DNA of 26,154 nt, from the IMG/VR virus record IMGVR_UViG_3300009285_000529, positions 1-26,154 of that record; one strand, 5' to 3'. The DNA comes from a virus. Of this stretch, positions 8,351-15,279 are shown in pieces (position 1 is the first letter of the stretch; each line of letters opens with the position of its first letter). Under the pieces are notes generated by a model. The model saw only the letters and a list, made by a program, of their open reading frames with translations, did not search any database and was not told the origin of the DNA. The position numbers and the translations under genes were made by a program.

Positions 8351-8509
8351 TTAGGTCTTTTCCACGTCCACGGGTCCAGGCTTCGGGGACGTCGGCAACC
8401 GTGCGCCGATCTCGTAGGCGTTCAGCGTCTCGATGATCTCGTTGATCTTAAGAATCATCTGCTTGAAGTCGATGCTGTCCGGGTTCAGTTTCTCGATGTC
8501 CTCTGGCAT
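8351..8509 (-). CDS. 52-residue protein directly after TerL
   Basis: The ATG at 8509 abuts the TerL stop (TAAATG), and the frame runs 52 codons to a TAA at 8351. The protein begins MPEDIEKLNPDSIDFKQMIL, continues with a short amphipathic helix (KINEIIETLNAYEIG) and ends in a Pro-rich tail. Ribosomes ending TerL could reinitiate here. The helix-rich, acidic character suggests a small oligomerising protein, perhaps a head-operon accessory. It is short, so support comes from the tight junction and protein-like composition. Confidence 0.6.
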   Translation of the reverse strand: MPEDIEKLNPDSIDFKQMILKINEIIETLNAYEIGARLPTSPKPGPVDVEKT

Positions 8510-10327
8510 TTACGTCACCTCCTTGCCTTCGCGGATGGCTCGTATACGGGCCAGGATGGTGGCCGGGTCGTCGCGCTCCACGGCCAGCGTCGCTGGCTGC
8601 TCTGCCCTGGCCTCTGGCTGGGCGATGAGGCGGGTGTCGATCTTGGCTCCGGTCAGGATCGTAGCCGGGTCGTCCAGGCGTCCCGTGGGTCTGGCAGGCG
8701 GGATCCCGGCGCGATAAATAAGGTCCAGTGCCCGTCCGATCATGCCCGCGGCGTCGCCCTCGTCGTTGGGTCTCCTGGGGAACCTCTTGAGCCTCCAGAG
8801 GAATCCCTCCACCCAGGGGGCTCCCTGGGGCAAGTAGACCTTGCCCAGGTTCCACCGTCCCTGGAATGACACGGCCCGCATCTCCTTGTCCCCCTCGCCG
8901 ATCGTGGGCAGGGTCTCGTATGTGAAGTATGCCCGGCGCTCCTGCATCCGCTTCCTTCGGGACGGCCCGACGGCTTTCTCGATGATCCCCCCTTCTCCAA
9001 ACCATTTCACAATCTGACGGTTATGCAGTTCGACAAGGTCGATCTGGGCGTCCACCCAGATGTCCGCGTCCGTCTGTCCTCTCCAGAGATCCAGGATGTA
9101 GACGTTGTCCCTTGGGTCCACCCCGAACACGATGTGGACGGTATAGCTGGTCTGTCCCAGCCTGGCGTCCTCCTCGTCGGTGACGGCTCCGTCCGTGACG
9201 GCGTACTTCCGGAGATGCCTGGGGGGGGACTTCCACTCATAGTATCTGGGCGATAAGCCGTCCACCACCCGGAAAAAGGCGTTTTCCCGGTTGGTCTCCG
9301 GGCGGTTCAGCATCTGGCAGGAGAAAACGAACGGCCCCATGTCCAGGCGCTTCTGGTTCCAGGACTCCTGGGAGATCAGCAGGGGTTTTCCGTCTGCCTC
9401 CCCGGTGTCGGACCCAGCCACGATCCGCACCTTCACGCTTCCGCGGTCCTGCATGGTCTGGTAGGTGTCGGCCTCGTCCCACCTGGTGCCGTGGTATCGC
9501 TTCCTCCCGCCCTCGCTGCCCAGGTTTGTGGAGGTCGACCACCCATCGGTGGTTTTCTGGATCATCTCCGGGCCGGTCACGGACTCCCGGGTGACGATGT
9601 CATCGTAGACCAGGACACCGAAGTGCTTGCTCGTGGGCTGGCCGTCAATTAAGCCCCAGGCCTCCACGGTCTGCTCGTTCGGGTTGCTCCGGCGTTTTAC
9701 CGAGAGCCCGTCGTCCTCAGACCACTTCAGAGCCTCCCTCTTGGGCCGAGACCACAGGATGTCGGGAAACAGGTCCTTGAGATCCTCGTTGATCTCGAAT
9801 TCCGTTTTGATCTGCCTGAGAAAACCCTTTGCAATGGGCCTGGTGTGGCTGAATATCCCGAAGGTGGGCTCACTACCCTTCCAGTCCGGAATGGGCTGCT
9901 CGCCGTGGGAGGCCAGAATGTCCCGAATTGTCAGCCCAAAGGTTTTGATCGTGCTCTTGTAATGCTCCCGCGGCCAGAGGTCCAAGTAGCCATCCGGCTC
10001 CGCCTGCACCTCCCTGCATCGGTCCAGCAGCCACTGGCGGGCGACGTCCGCCCGGTGCAGCTCGTATCGAAGCAAGTAGTAGAGGTCGGTCCTGGCCAGG
10101 TACCGGCGCTCAAACCGGCATTCCTCCTCTGGCAAGGCATCCAGGAACGCCTGCAGGTCGAGGTATGCCTCGATTGTGGTCAGGGAACTCAGGAAGTCTC
10201 TGCAGCGCAGCTTCTCAGGGGGCGGGCTGAGCGTCCTGGCCGTCTCCCCCTGGCGTCTCTGCCTGCGGCTGCTCCGCTCCTGCAGGAGTGCCAGGTGGCG
10301 CTCCTTCACCTCTCTCAAGTCGCTCAA
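8510..10327 (-). CDS. terL: Terminase large subunit
   Basis: The 605-residue protein carries the terminase ATPase and nuclease signatures. WPREHYKST (118-126) is the variant Walker A; FGVLVYDDI (236-244) is Walker B; YHGTRW (278-283) is the coupling motif. The RNase H-like nuclease has acidic sites at AVTDGAVTDEED (376-387), GEGDKE (477-482) and DEGDAAGM (522-529). It binds the portal and packages and cuts DNA with TerS. The best start is a TTG at 10327, giving a 113-base overlap with TerS; a GTG six codons later is the alternative. No ATG is available upstream of the conserved region. The basic N-terminus (RRQRRQ) may contact DNA or TerS. Confidence 0.93.
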   Translation of the reverse strand: MSDLREVKERHLALLQERSSRRQRRQGETARTLSPPPEKLRCRDFLSSLTTIEAYLDLQAFLDALPEEECRFERRYLARTDLYYLLRYELHRADVARQWLLDRCREVQAEPDGYLDLWPREHYKSTIKTFGLTIRDILASHGEQPIPDWKGSEPTFGIFSHTRPIAKGFLRQIKTEFEINEDLKDLFPDILWSRPKREALKWSEDDGLSVKRRSNPNEQTVEAWGLIDGQPTSKHFGVLVYDDIVTRESVTGPEMIQKTTDGWSTSTNLGSEGGRKRYHGTRWDEADTYQTMQDRGSVKVRIVAGSDTGEADGKPLLISQESWNQKRLDMGPFVFSCQMLNRPETNRENAFFRVVDGLSPRYYEWKSPPRHLRKYAVTDGAVTDEEDARLGQTSYTVHIVFGVDPRDNVYILDLWRGQTDADIWVDAQIDLVELHNRQIVKWFGEGGIIEKAVGPSRRKRMQERRAYFTYETLPTIGEGDKEMRAVSFQGRWNLGKVYLPQGAPWVEGFLWRLKRFPRRPNDEGDAAGMIGRALDLIYRAGIPPARPTGRLDDPATILTGAKIDTRLIAQPEARAEQPATLAVERDDPATILARIRAIREGKEVT

Positions 10328-10829
10328 GCCTGGCGATCTCCTGGTCGATCTCGTCGTCCGTCTTGTCCGTGAAGTCGTGTATGTCGTGCCGTTCCGGGCG
10401 GTCCGTGCCCAGGACCTTCCGGCGCTCCCTGGTGCTCTCCAGGACCAGTCGGAGGTAAGCCGGGTCTCCTGACTGGCCCTCGGTCCTGATCGTCGCCTCT
10501 ACCGGCATCCCCTGGGCTCCAGCCTCGGCCTTCCGCATCCGCTGGGTCCGGACCTCGGCGTCCTCCTTGCTCTTGTCCCACGCGCCCCAGGCCTCCTGCT
10601 CTACCAGGGCGATCTTGGCAACCTCGGCGGCTCGACGGTGGGAGACGTTCTCGACCTGGGCTTCGAGATATCGCCGGTCCAGGATCCGGCAGTCTCGGTG
10701 AATGTTTCGAAGGGCGATCCCGAACCGCTCGGACATCCTGGTTGGGGCCCAACCCTTTCTGTAACAGATTGATAACTCGGTGAGATAGTTTTCTCTGTCG
10801 GCCTTCGTTTTGAACTTCGGCGCTGCCAT
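10215..10829 (-). CDS. Probable terminase small subunit
   Basis: The 204-residue protein starts at MAAPKFKTKADRENYLTEL. Residues 10-50 form an HTH-like segment (YLTELSICYRKGWAPTRMSE, then FGIALRNIHRDCRILDRRYL) typical of DNA-binding N-termini of small terminases. A helical oligomerisation region follows (about 60-145), then an acidic Pro/Gly-rich tail (about 165-204). Its 3' end overlaps the TerL start by 113 bases. TerS recognises the packaging site and loads DNA onto TerL. The family identification rests on location, HTH-like N-terminus and size rather than a signature motif. The ribosome site is weak (AGGGG about 12 bases upstream). Confidence 0.72.
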   Translation of the reverse strand: MAAPKFKTKADRENYLTELSICYRKGWAPTRMSERFGIALRNIHRDCRILDRRYLEAQVENVSHRRAAEVAKIALVEQEAWGAWDKSKEDAEVRTQRMRKAEAGAQGMPVEATIRTEGQSGDPAYLRLVLESTRERRKVLGTDRPERHDIHDFTDKTDDEIDQEIARLERLERGEGAPPGTPAGAEQPQAETPGGDGQDAQPAP

Positions 10830-10854
10830 TAGATGAGTGATACCCCTGTGAAGT

Positions 10855-10867
10855 GATACTAAGTATC
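10855..10867. repeat. 13-bp palindrome at the methyltransferase stop / TerS leader
   Basis: GATACTAAGTATC is a perfect palindrome around a central A. It overlaps the methyltransferase stop codon. The octamer AGTGATAC occurs here (10852-10859) and again 17 bases away (10835-10842), both just upstream of TerS. It could be an operator, a TerS packaging-site element or chance. No promoter boxes are evident. Confidence 0.3.
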
Positions 10868-12226
10868 CAGCCTCGGTTCCAAACCCATGCCCTTCAGTCG
10901 TTCCAGGATGATCCCCATGCAGGCCGGCAATAGCTCGATGGCGTAGCAGATCCGGCCCTGGCGCTCGGCTGCCACGATCGTGGTACCACTTCCCGCGAAC
11001 GGCTCGTAGACGTCGCCCTCGTGGTTGCGGATCGGCCGCTCCATGCATTCGAGGGGCTTCTGCGTGGCGTGGCCTCCGTCGGCGGTCGTGTCGTGGTTAA
11101 TCTTCCAGACCGTGCTCTGGGAGTGGTCCCCGATCCACTCGGCGGTCTCGCCGTCCCGGACCGCGTAGCTGCACAAGTCGTGCGCCTGGTGGTATTCTTT
11201 AGATTGTGCCACAAGGACTTCCGGGTCCGGGTCTGGCATCCCTTTCCAGGCTGGGTCGGCCCCCTGCCGGACCGCGTACAGGCAGGGCTCGTGCTGCCAG
11301 GAGTAATGGCCACGGGCGATGGCGAACGCTGATTTGATCCAGACGATCTGGGCGCGGACTTCAAACCCGACGGCTTCCACTGAAGCCATGACCGGGACCG
11401 TCTTTAGTCCTCCGTGCCAACAGTATATCACGTTGCCGGGGAAGTGTGTCCAGGCCACCCCCCAATCAGTTGTCACATCCTCAAAGGTGGTTTTGCGGCT
11501 CGCCGCAAAACCAAGCAGCCCTTTCTTCGCGGCTTCATCCCTCCACCCGGCGTCATACTCCACGCCATATGGCGGGTCGGTCACCATCAGGTTGGGCTTC
11601 GCCCCGGCCAGCGCCCGTTTCACAACCTCCCCATCCGTGCTGTCCCCGCACACCAGCCGGTGGCTCTCTCCCGGGCGCGTCAGGCTGGGGATGGTCCACG
11701 CCTGGCCCTCTGCGGCGCCCCACTGGGCCGCCAACTCGTCAGCCCGTCCTACCTGTACGCCTGGGTCCTCTCCCTGTCCCAGGGCCCGCATCTGGCGCTC
11801 CAGGTCCTTGATGAACTTGGCGTCGAATCCGGGGATGTTCTCGCCTGCGCCGCGTAGCTGGTCCAGCAAGGCCTGGTCGTCCCACTCTGCCAGGTCGCTG
11901 GTGCCGTTGTCGGCCAGGGCCAAGCGGGTAGCCTTCAGGTCGTCGATATCCTGGTAATGGACATCGATGTGGGTCCACTGCAGAGCCTGGGCCGCAGCGT
12001 AGGTGTGGTTCCCGCAGAGGATATATCCGGTGGCCTTCTGGACGACGAGGGGCTTGAACTGTCCGAATTCAGCGAGGGAGGAGGCTATCTGGGGGATGTT
12101 GCCGCGTCTGGCGTTGTCTGGGTGTGGGATGACCGTGTCCATCCTGACCCGGTCCACCTGCACCAGGGGTGTCTGGTGGGCCTTGCCGTTGGTTTTTGTG
12201 GGGCGTTTCGCTGTGGCTGCTGGCAT
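10859..12226 (-). CDS. ParB-like domain fused to DNA methyltransferase
   Basis: The 455-residue protein has two parts. Residues about 22-110 resemble a ParB/sulfiredoxin-like N-domain (VIPHPDNARRGNIPQIASSL, then GYILCGNHTYAAAQAL). Residues about 185-455 form an amino-methyltransferase with VTDPPYGVEYD (motif IV, DPPY 217-220) before FAGSGTT (motif I, 410-416), the beta-class order. DPPY favours N6-adenine methylation. The fusion is common in phages and usually acts as an orphan methylase protecting phage DNA. The start MPAATAKRPT was chosen because the ATG 15 codons upstream lies inside the preceding gene; neither has a strong ribosome site. It sits immediately before TerS. No partner endonuclease is adjacent. 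Confidence 0.9.
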   Translation of the reverse strand: MPAATAKRPTKTNGKAHQTPLVQVDRVRMDTVIPHPDNARRGNIPQIASSLAEFGQFKPLVVQKATGYILCGNHTYAAAQALQWTHIDVHYQDIDDLKATRLALADNGTSDLAEWDDQALLDQLRGAGENIPGFDAKFIKDLERQMRALGQGEDPGVQVGRADELAAQWGAAEGQAWTIPSLTRPGESHRLVCGDSTDGEVVKRALAGAKPNLMVTDPPYGVEYDAGWRDEAAKKGLLGFAASRKTTFEDVTTDWGVAWTHFPGNVIYCWHGGLKTVPVMASVEAVGFEVRAQIVWIKSAFAIARGHYSWQHEPCLYAVRQGADPAWKGMPDPDPEVLVAQSKEYHQAHDLCSYAVRDGETAEWIGDHSQSTVWKINHDTTADGGHATQKPLECMERPIRNHEGDVYEPFAGSGTTIVAAERQGRICYAIELLPACMGIILERLKGMGLEPRLDT

Positions 12227-12231
12227 CGGGG

Positions 12232-12417
12232 TCAGGCTTTCACCCAGAACAGGTGACCGTAGCTGTTGCACTTGTACTGCTTCAGCAGCTTCCCGGCGCT
12301 GCTCACGCGGGTCTTGCCGGTGAAGTAGGCCCCCGAGTCGTCCTCGGGGCAGGTAATAGCCACGGCGGCAATGGCCAGCAGGGCCAGGACCATCAGCAGA
12401 ATGGTGGCTGTTCTCAT
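12232..12417 (-). CDS. Small membrane-anchored or exported two-Cys protein
   Basis: From the preferred ATG (12417, preceded by GAGG) the protein has 61 residues. A hydrophobic segment (ILLMVLALLAIAAVAI) is followed by a polar domain with CPEDD and YKCNSYGHLFWVKA. An upstream in-frame ATG at 12429 lies right after the terminator T-tract and lacks a ribosome site. The C-terminal pattern (CP..., GK...GKLLKQYKC..YGH) resembles small zinc-finger-like phage proteins, but only two Cys and one His are visible. It is the first gene after the terminator and probably the first late gene. Function is unknown. Confidence 0.6.
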   Translation of the reverse strand: MRTATILLMVLALLAIAAVAITCPEDDSGAYFTGKTRVSSAGKLLKQYKCNSYGHLFWVKA

Positions 12418-12429
12418 AGTGGGCCTCAT

Positions 12430-12475
12430 AAAAAACGCCTGTCTGCCCGTGGGGAGGTCGGGCGTTGACAGGCGT
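12430..12475 (-). terminator. Intrinsic terminator before the late gene block
   Basis: On the minus strand, ACGCCTGTC and GACAGGCGT form a perfect 9-bp outer stem (12467-12475 with 12435-12443). An inner GCCCG/CGGGC stem (12459-12463 with 12445-12449) follows, then six T residues (12430-12435, the first overlapping the stem). It stands about 65 bases downstream of a strong promoter and directly before the late genes, so it probably gates late transcription. Confidence 0.85.
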
Positions 12476-12541
12476 CTCGGTTCAGGGTCGGGTGTTCACG
12501 GTTGCTCCCCATCCTGGCAAACGGTATGCCTCAATGGGGGG

Positions 12542-12570
12542 AATATACGTCAGGATGCGTGATCTGTCAA
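12542..12570 (-). promoter_or_regulatory. Strong sigma70-type promoter before the late block
   Basis: On the minus strand TTGACA (12565-12570), a 17-base spacer and TATATT (12542-12547) form a near-consensus promoter, with an A-rich stretch upstream (AGAAAAAG). It overlaps the 3' end of the preceding small gene. Transcripts would start near 12535 and meet the terminator at 12430-12475 almost at once. Confidence 0.82.
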
Positions 12571-12806
12571 ACTTTTTCTGTCTCCGTGGGTACGTCGAGG
12601 CTTGGACTGCTCCCCACTGCCTGCGCTGGCGCCTGGATGCGCTCGGCCAGTCTCACCAGGGCTTGCAGGGCCCCGATGGCCTCGGCCTGCGCCCAGGGGA
12701 AATCGAACGCGACTCTTCCGACTTCCGTGGCGTATTCCCTGAAAGTGGCGGCTGCTGCTGCCTTTTTCTCGTCCAATTCCTTCGCTATGCGGGTTTTCCT
12801 GGGCAT
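12567..12806 (-). CDS. Small coiled-coil protein
   Basis: The 79-residue protein starts MPRKTRIAKELDEKKAAAAA, with GAGAGGCGG five bases upstream of the ATG. An in-frame ATG 13 codons earlier falls inside the previous gene. It is alpha-helical, with a basic N-terminus and a heptad-like segment (FPWAQAEAIGALQALVRLAERI). The gene overlaps the end of the preceding one. It may be a small DNA- or protein-binding accessory factor. I do not recognise a family. Confidence 0.65.
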   Translation of the reverse strand: MPRKTRIAKELDEKKAAAAATFREYATEVGRVAFDFPWAQAEAIGALQALVRLAERIQAPAQAVGSSPSLDVPTETEKV

Positions 12807-12820
12807 GTTCCGCCTCTCAG

Positions 12821-13114
12821 TTATCGGGCCCGGTGCGTCTGCCACCAGGCCCTTATCCGGTCCGTGACCGTGCGTTTCTGCACGCCTCGACCCACGGCCA
12901 GGCCTTCCCGGCTCAGGAACAGGATCCGGTTCAGACGGTAGACCTCCGGGGTGCGGGTGTCGAAGGCCACCTGCTCGATCGACTTAAGGGTATCCCGGAG
13001 GTTCGCCACGGCCAGGGTCAGGGCGTCGTTCTCGGCGCGTAGCTGGCGCAGGGCGATGTCCGTGGCGGGTTGGACGGGGATCTCGCTGGGGATCAGGTCG
13101 GGCATGTCGCTCAC
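12821..13114 (-). CDS. Small coiled-coil protein, ATGA-coupled
   Basis: The 97-residue protein begins MSDMPDLIPSEIPVQP; its ATG overlaps the TGA of the upstream gene. A leucine-rich coiled coil (ALRQLRAENDALTLAVANL, about 21-40) leads into an Arg-rich, positively charged C-terminus (VTDRIRAWWQTHRAR). This suggests a dimeric nucleic-acid or partner-binding protein. Function is unknown. Confidence 0.65.
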   Translation of the reverse strand: MSDMPDLIPSEIPVQPATDIALRQLRAENDALTLAVANLRDTLKSIEQVAFDTRTPEVYRLNRILFLSREGLAVGRGVQKRTVTDRIRAWWQTHRAR

Positions 13115-14037
13115 CCCTTCAGAATGATCTGCCTGGCCGCGTAGAGGACGGCCTTCCGCAGCTCGTCATCGCTGGCCTCTTGCCACTCGTGCTCCAGACG
13201 GGGCCGCGTGGCTGCCAGGGCCGGGTGCGTGAACATCTCGGCCTTCAGGGTTTCCAAGGGGTTCCCCTGGGCGATCCAGGTGTCCAGGTGTCGGGCCGCG
13301 TTCTGGGCCAGAAAGGTGCTTTCGCTGGCCGTGTGTGGTTTCTTCAGCAACCCGGCCATCTCCGTGATCCTGGCGGGCTTCGGGGCCCAGCGGTTCCGGT
13401 TCAGGTCGATGTAGAGCCCCCGGGCGCTGGTGCAGATTTCAGCCTCGGTGGTGATGCCGTGCCGCAGCATCACGGCCCGGCTCATCGTCATGGAGGCATC
13501 CAGGGTCGCCATCAGACGCAGGGGCAGGTCGTCGTGGGCCGCCTGGGGATCCTGGGCAGGTCCCGGGTCGGATGCCTGCGTCGGCGGTGGGGCTTGCTGT
13601 GGGGGAGGCTTCTGTTGGGGCTCTGGGTGCGCGATGGGCTGCTCCTGCTCCCCCGCGGCCTCCTGTGCGCGGTGTTTGTCGACGTCGAGGTCCAAGGAGG
13701 TGGTGGTCTGGCCGTCCTTCACGACTTCCCAGTACTTTTTCTTCTTGTCCTCGGGGTTGACTCGGTACCGGATCTTCAGGGTCACCCGCTTCCCCACTCC
13801 CGCGGTCTGCATGGTCTGATGCAGCCACTCCGTGGCGTAGAGCGGGATTCGCGGGTCGTCCCGGCCTATCCCGAACTCAGGAAGCTGCACCGTGTAGGCA
13901 TACTGCTCGGGCAGCTTCTTCTCGTTGCCATCCTCACCGATGATCGTTTTCCCGCCGGTGACCTTGAAGTCTCCGAACGGGAAATACATGACGATCGGGT
14001 CGTCCAGGAACTCAATTTTCCGCGGTACGTCTGCCAT
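13111..14037 (-). CDS. Two-domain protein with Pro/Gln linker, possible nucleic-acid binder
   Basis: The 308-residue protein starts MADVPRKIEFLDDP, with AAGGAGGATGAG just before the ATG. Residues 1-118 form a beta-rich domain (FGDFKVTGGKTII, VGKRVTLKIRYRV, KKKKYWEVVKDGQ) that looks like an OB-fold or similar barrel. Residues 125-168 are a Pro/Gln/Ala linker, and 170-308 are helical (LMATLDASMTMSRAVMLRHG, ARHLDTWIAQGNPLETLKAE). A barrel, a flexible linker and a helical domain are compatible with single-strand DNA binding or recombination, but no diagnostic motif is present. It is ATGA-coupled to the next gene. Confidence 0.7.
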   Translation of the reverse strand: MADVPRKIEFLDDPIVMYFPFGDFKVTGGKTIIGEDGNEKKLPEQYAYTVQLPEFGIGRDDPRIPLYATEWLHQTMQTAGVGKRVTLKIRYRVNPEDKKKKYWEVVKDGQTTTSLDLDVDKHRAQEAAGEQEQPIAHPEPQQKPPPQQAPPPTQASDPGPAQDPQAAHDDLPLRLMATLDASMTMSRAVMLRHGITTEAEICTSARGLYIDLNRNRWAPKPARITEMAGLLKKPHTASESTFLAQNAARHLDTWIAQGNPLETLKAEMFTHPALAATRPRLEHEWQEASDDELRKAVLYAARQIILKG

Positions 14038-14203
14038 CTCATCCTCCTTGAAGGGGGGGAACCCCTGTGGTTGTGTAGCCTGGTGGCCCGGGGCGCTCAT
14101 AACACCCCGGACCCGCTCAAACCCCTTAACACCTGCCCCAGGCCGGCCCCTTGGTTCTTCGCGGTTGCGCTCCCACGCGCTCCGCAGGGGCCTTTCTTCG
14201 ATG
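14038..14203. other. 166-bp intergenic stretch
   Basis: No convincing gene is present. It contains GC-rich inverted segments and the Shine-Dalgarno AAGGAGG for the downstream gene, but no -35/-10 pair or T-tract terminator. A minus-strand open frame across 14097-14366 is mostly a shadow of the neighbouring gene. Confidence 0.4.
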
Positions 14204-14605
14204 TCACTTCGCGACTACGGCCCGCAGGCTCACGGACGGGGAGCCCTCCGCGCGGAAGTGCAGAACCTGGGGGTTGGCCTTCGAGTAGCCTTCCAGGCCC
14301 TTGCTGTCCCAACTTACGCGGCCCTTCATCCAGATTGCGTGCAGGTGGGTGGACTTCGTCGAGCACCCCTCGGCCTCCACGCGGACCCTGATGTTCGCTT
14401 CCATGTTCTGGACCCTGGCGGCCTGCTCGGTGATCGGCTCCTCAAACTCCGCGTCGATGCTCAGGAGTCTGGACCGGACCTCGTCGGGGATCGCGGCGTC
14501 GCGGGCGTCCTTCCGGCGCAGGTTCAGTGCGTCCAGAAAGCAGCGGGCCTCGAAGAGGTCGTCGAGGAGTTCTTCGGTCGTGACTGGCTTATTCTGGGAT
14601 TCCAT
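14204..14605 (-). CDS. Conserved phage protein with GRVSWD motif
   Basis: The 133-residue protein starts MESQNKPVTTEELLDDLFEA after AGAAGGGAACCGACA. The N-terminal two thirds is a helical coiled coil. The C-terminus reads HAIWMKGRVSWDSKGLEGY followed by FRAEGSPSVSLR (about 90-130). I recognise this 'GR.sWD.kgL.Gy ... FR..G.PSVs.R' tail from uncharacterised phage early proteins. Its job is unknown; neighbours suggest an early DNA-metabolism or accessory function. It overlaps the preceding gene by 17 bases. Confidence 0.72.
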   Translation of the reverse strand: MESQNKPVTTEELLDDLFEARCFLDALNLRRKDARDAAIPDEVRSRLLSIDAEFEEPITEQAARVQNMEANIRVRVEAEGCSTKSTHLHAIWMKGRVSWDSKGLEGYSKANPQVLHFRAEGSPSVSLRAVVAK

Positions 14606-14801
14606 TGTCGGTTCCCTTCTTAGATTCTGCATGGACCCGGATCTGCCTGAAGAAAGCCCTGCTGGTCGCTTCCTCCGGGTAGGACACGGCGGCGTCAAAG
14701 AGGTTGACGATCACCGCTCGGAAATCCTCTGGTGCCAGGCGGGCTAGGAGGTCGATAAACTCCGTCACCCTAGCGTCGCGGTTGGGGTCCGGGGACGTCA
14801 T
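14589..14801 (-). CDS. Small acidic protein, ATGA-coupled
   Basis: The 70-residue protein starts MTSPDPNRDARVTEF at an ATG overlapping the upstream TGA, with GGGAG before it. It is a helical, slightly acidic protein (FIDLLARLAPEDFRAVIVNL, then EEATSRAFFRQIRVHAESKK). No motif is recognised. It lies in a coupled series of small early genes. Confidence 0.65.
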   Translation of the reverse strand: MTSPDPNRDARVTEFIDLLARLAPEDFRAVIVNLFDAAVSYPEEATSRAFFRQIRVHAESKKGTDNGIPE

Positions 14802-15172
14802 AAGTATCGCTCCCGGATCTGCTCGGCCACGTCGCGGTAGAACGCCCGGCGTGGCATTGAGCTTCCCCCCCACATTATCCCTAGCTCGTCATGGATGCCC
14901 TGAGCTTCCTGGGGGTTCTCCTCCAGGTATTCCCAGAGCCTGCGCGTGATCCCGAACTGGATATCGTAGATCGCCGTGTGGCGCTCCACGTCGAACCCGT
15001 CCCTGGTGAGCATCGGGTGCCGGTCAGCCTCCCCGTTCAGGACCATCGCCTGGCCCTCAAAGAGAATGGCCCGGTAGATGTCGCCCTTCTGCCGGCAGGC
15101 CTCTGCCCTGCGCTGGCATCCGTCGGCGACCCGGGCCTTGATTTCCTCGGGGGTTTCGGTTACATTCTGCAT
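14798..15172 (-). CDS. First gene of the 15.2 kb promoter unit, unknown function
   Basis: The 124-residue protein starts MQNVTETPEEIKARVADGCQ with GGAGGCAGCCA before the ATG. An earlier in-frame ATG would lie at about the -10 region and is rejected. It is alpha-helical: a TPR-like pair (VADGCQRRAEACRQKGDIYR, AILFEGQAMVLNGEADRH) followed by a charged C-terminus (EQIRERYL). It is the first gene after a strong minus-strand promoter. No family is recognised. Confidence 0.72.
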   Translation of the reverse strand: MQNVTETPEEIKARVADGCQRRAEACRQKGDIYRAILFEGQAMVLNGEADRHPMLTRDGFDVERHTAIYDIQFGITRRLWEYLEENPQEAQGIHDELGIMWGGSSMPRRAFYRDVAEQIRERYL

Positions 15173-15250
15173 TGGCTGCCTCCATCTGGGTGGTGGTGGC
15201 CTGCCCCAGGGATGCTTGGCGCGTCCCCGGGGCGTTCTGTTTCTGGATGT

Positions 15251-15279
15251 AGTATAAGGCATTCGGTGCGCGCTGTCAA
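15251..15279 (-). promoter_or_regulatory. Consensus sigma70-type promoter with shared upstream box
   Basis: On the minus strand TTGACA (15274-15279), 17 bases and TATACT (15251-15256) make a near-perfect promoter. The 16 plus-strand bases TGTCAAGTTATTTCTT (15274-15289) are identical to those at the 23.48 kb divergent promoters, indicating shared regulation or UP-element contacts. Confidence 0.88.

Noticed and set aside
14097-14366. 89-codon minus-strand frame across the 14.1 kb gap
   Set aside because: More than half overlaps a better-supported gene in another frame, the composition is Gly/Pro/Arg-rich, and it has no Shine-Dalgarno sequence.
13180-14391. Plus-strand 403-codon open frame
   Set aside because: It spans the opposite strand of two supported genes and their intergenic gap and reads as Gly/Arg/Leu-rich low-complexity sequence.
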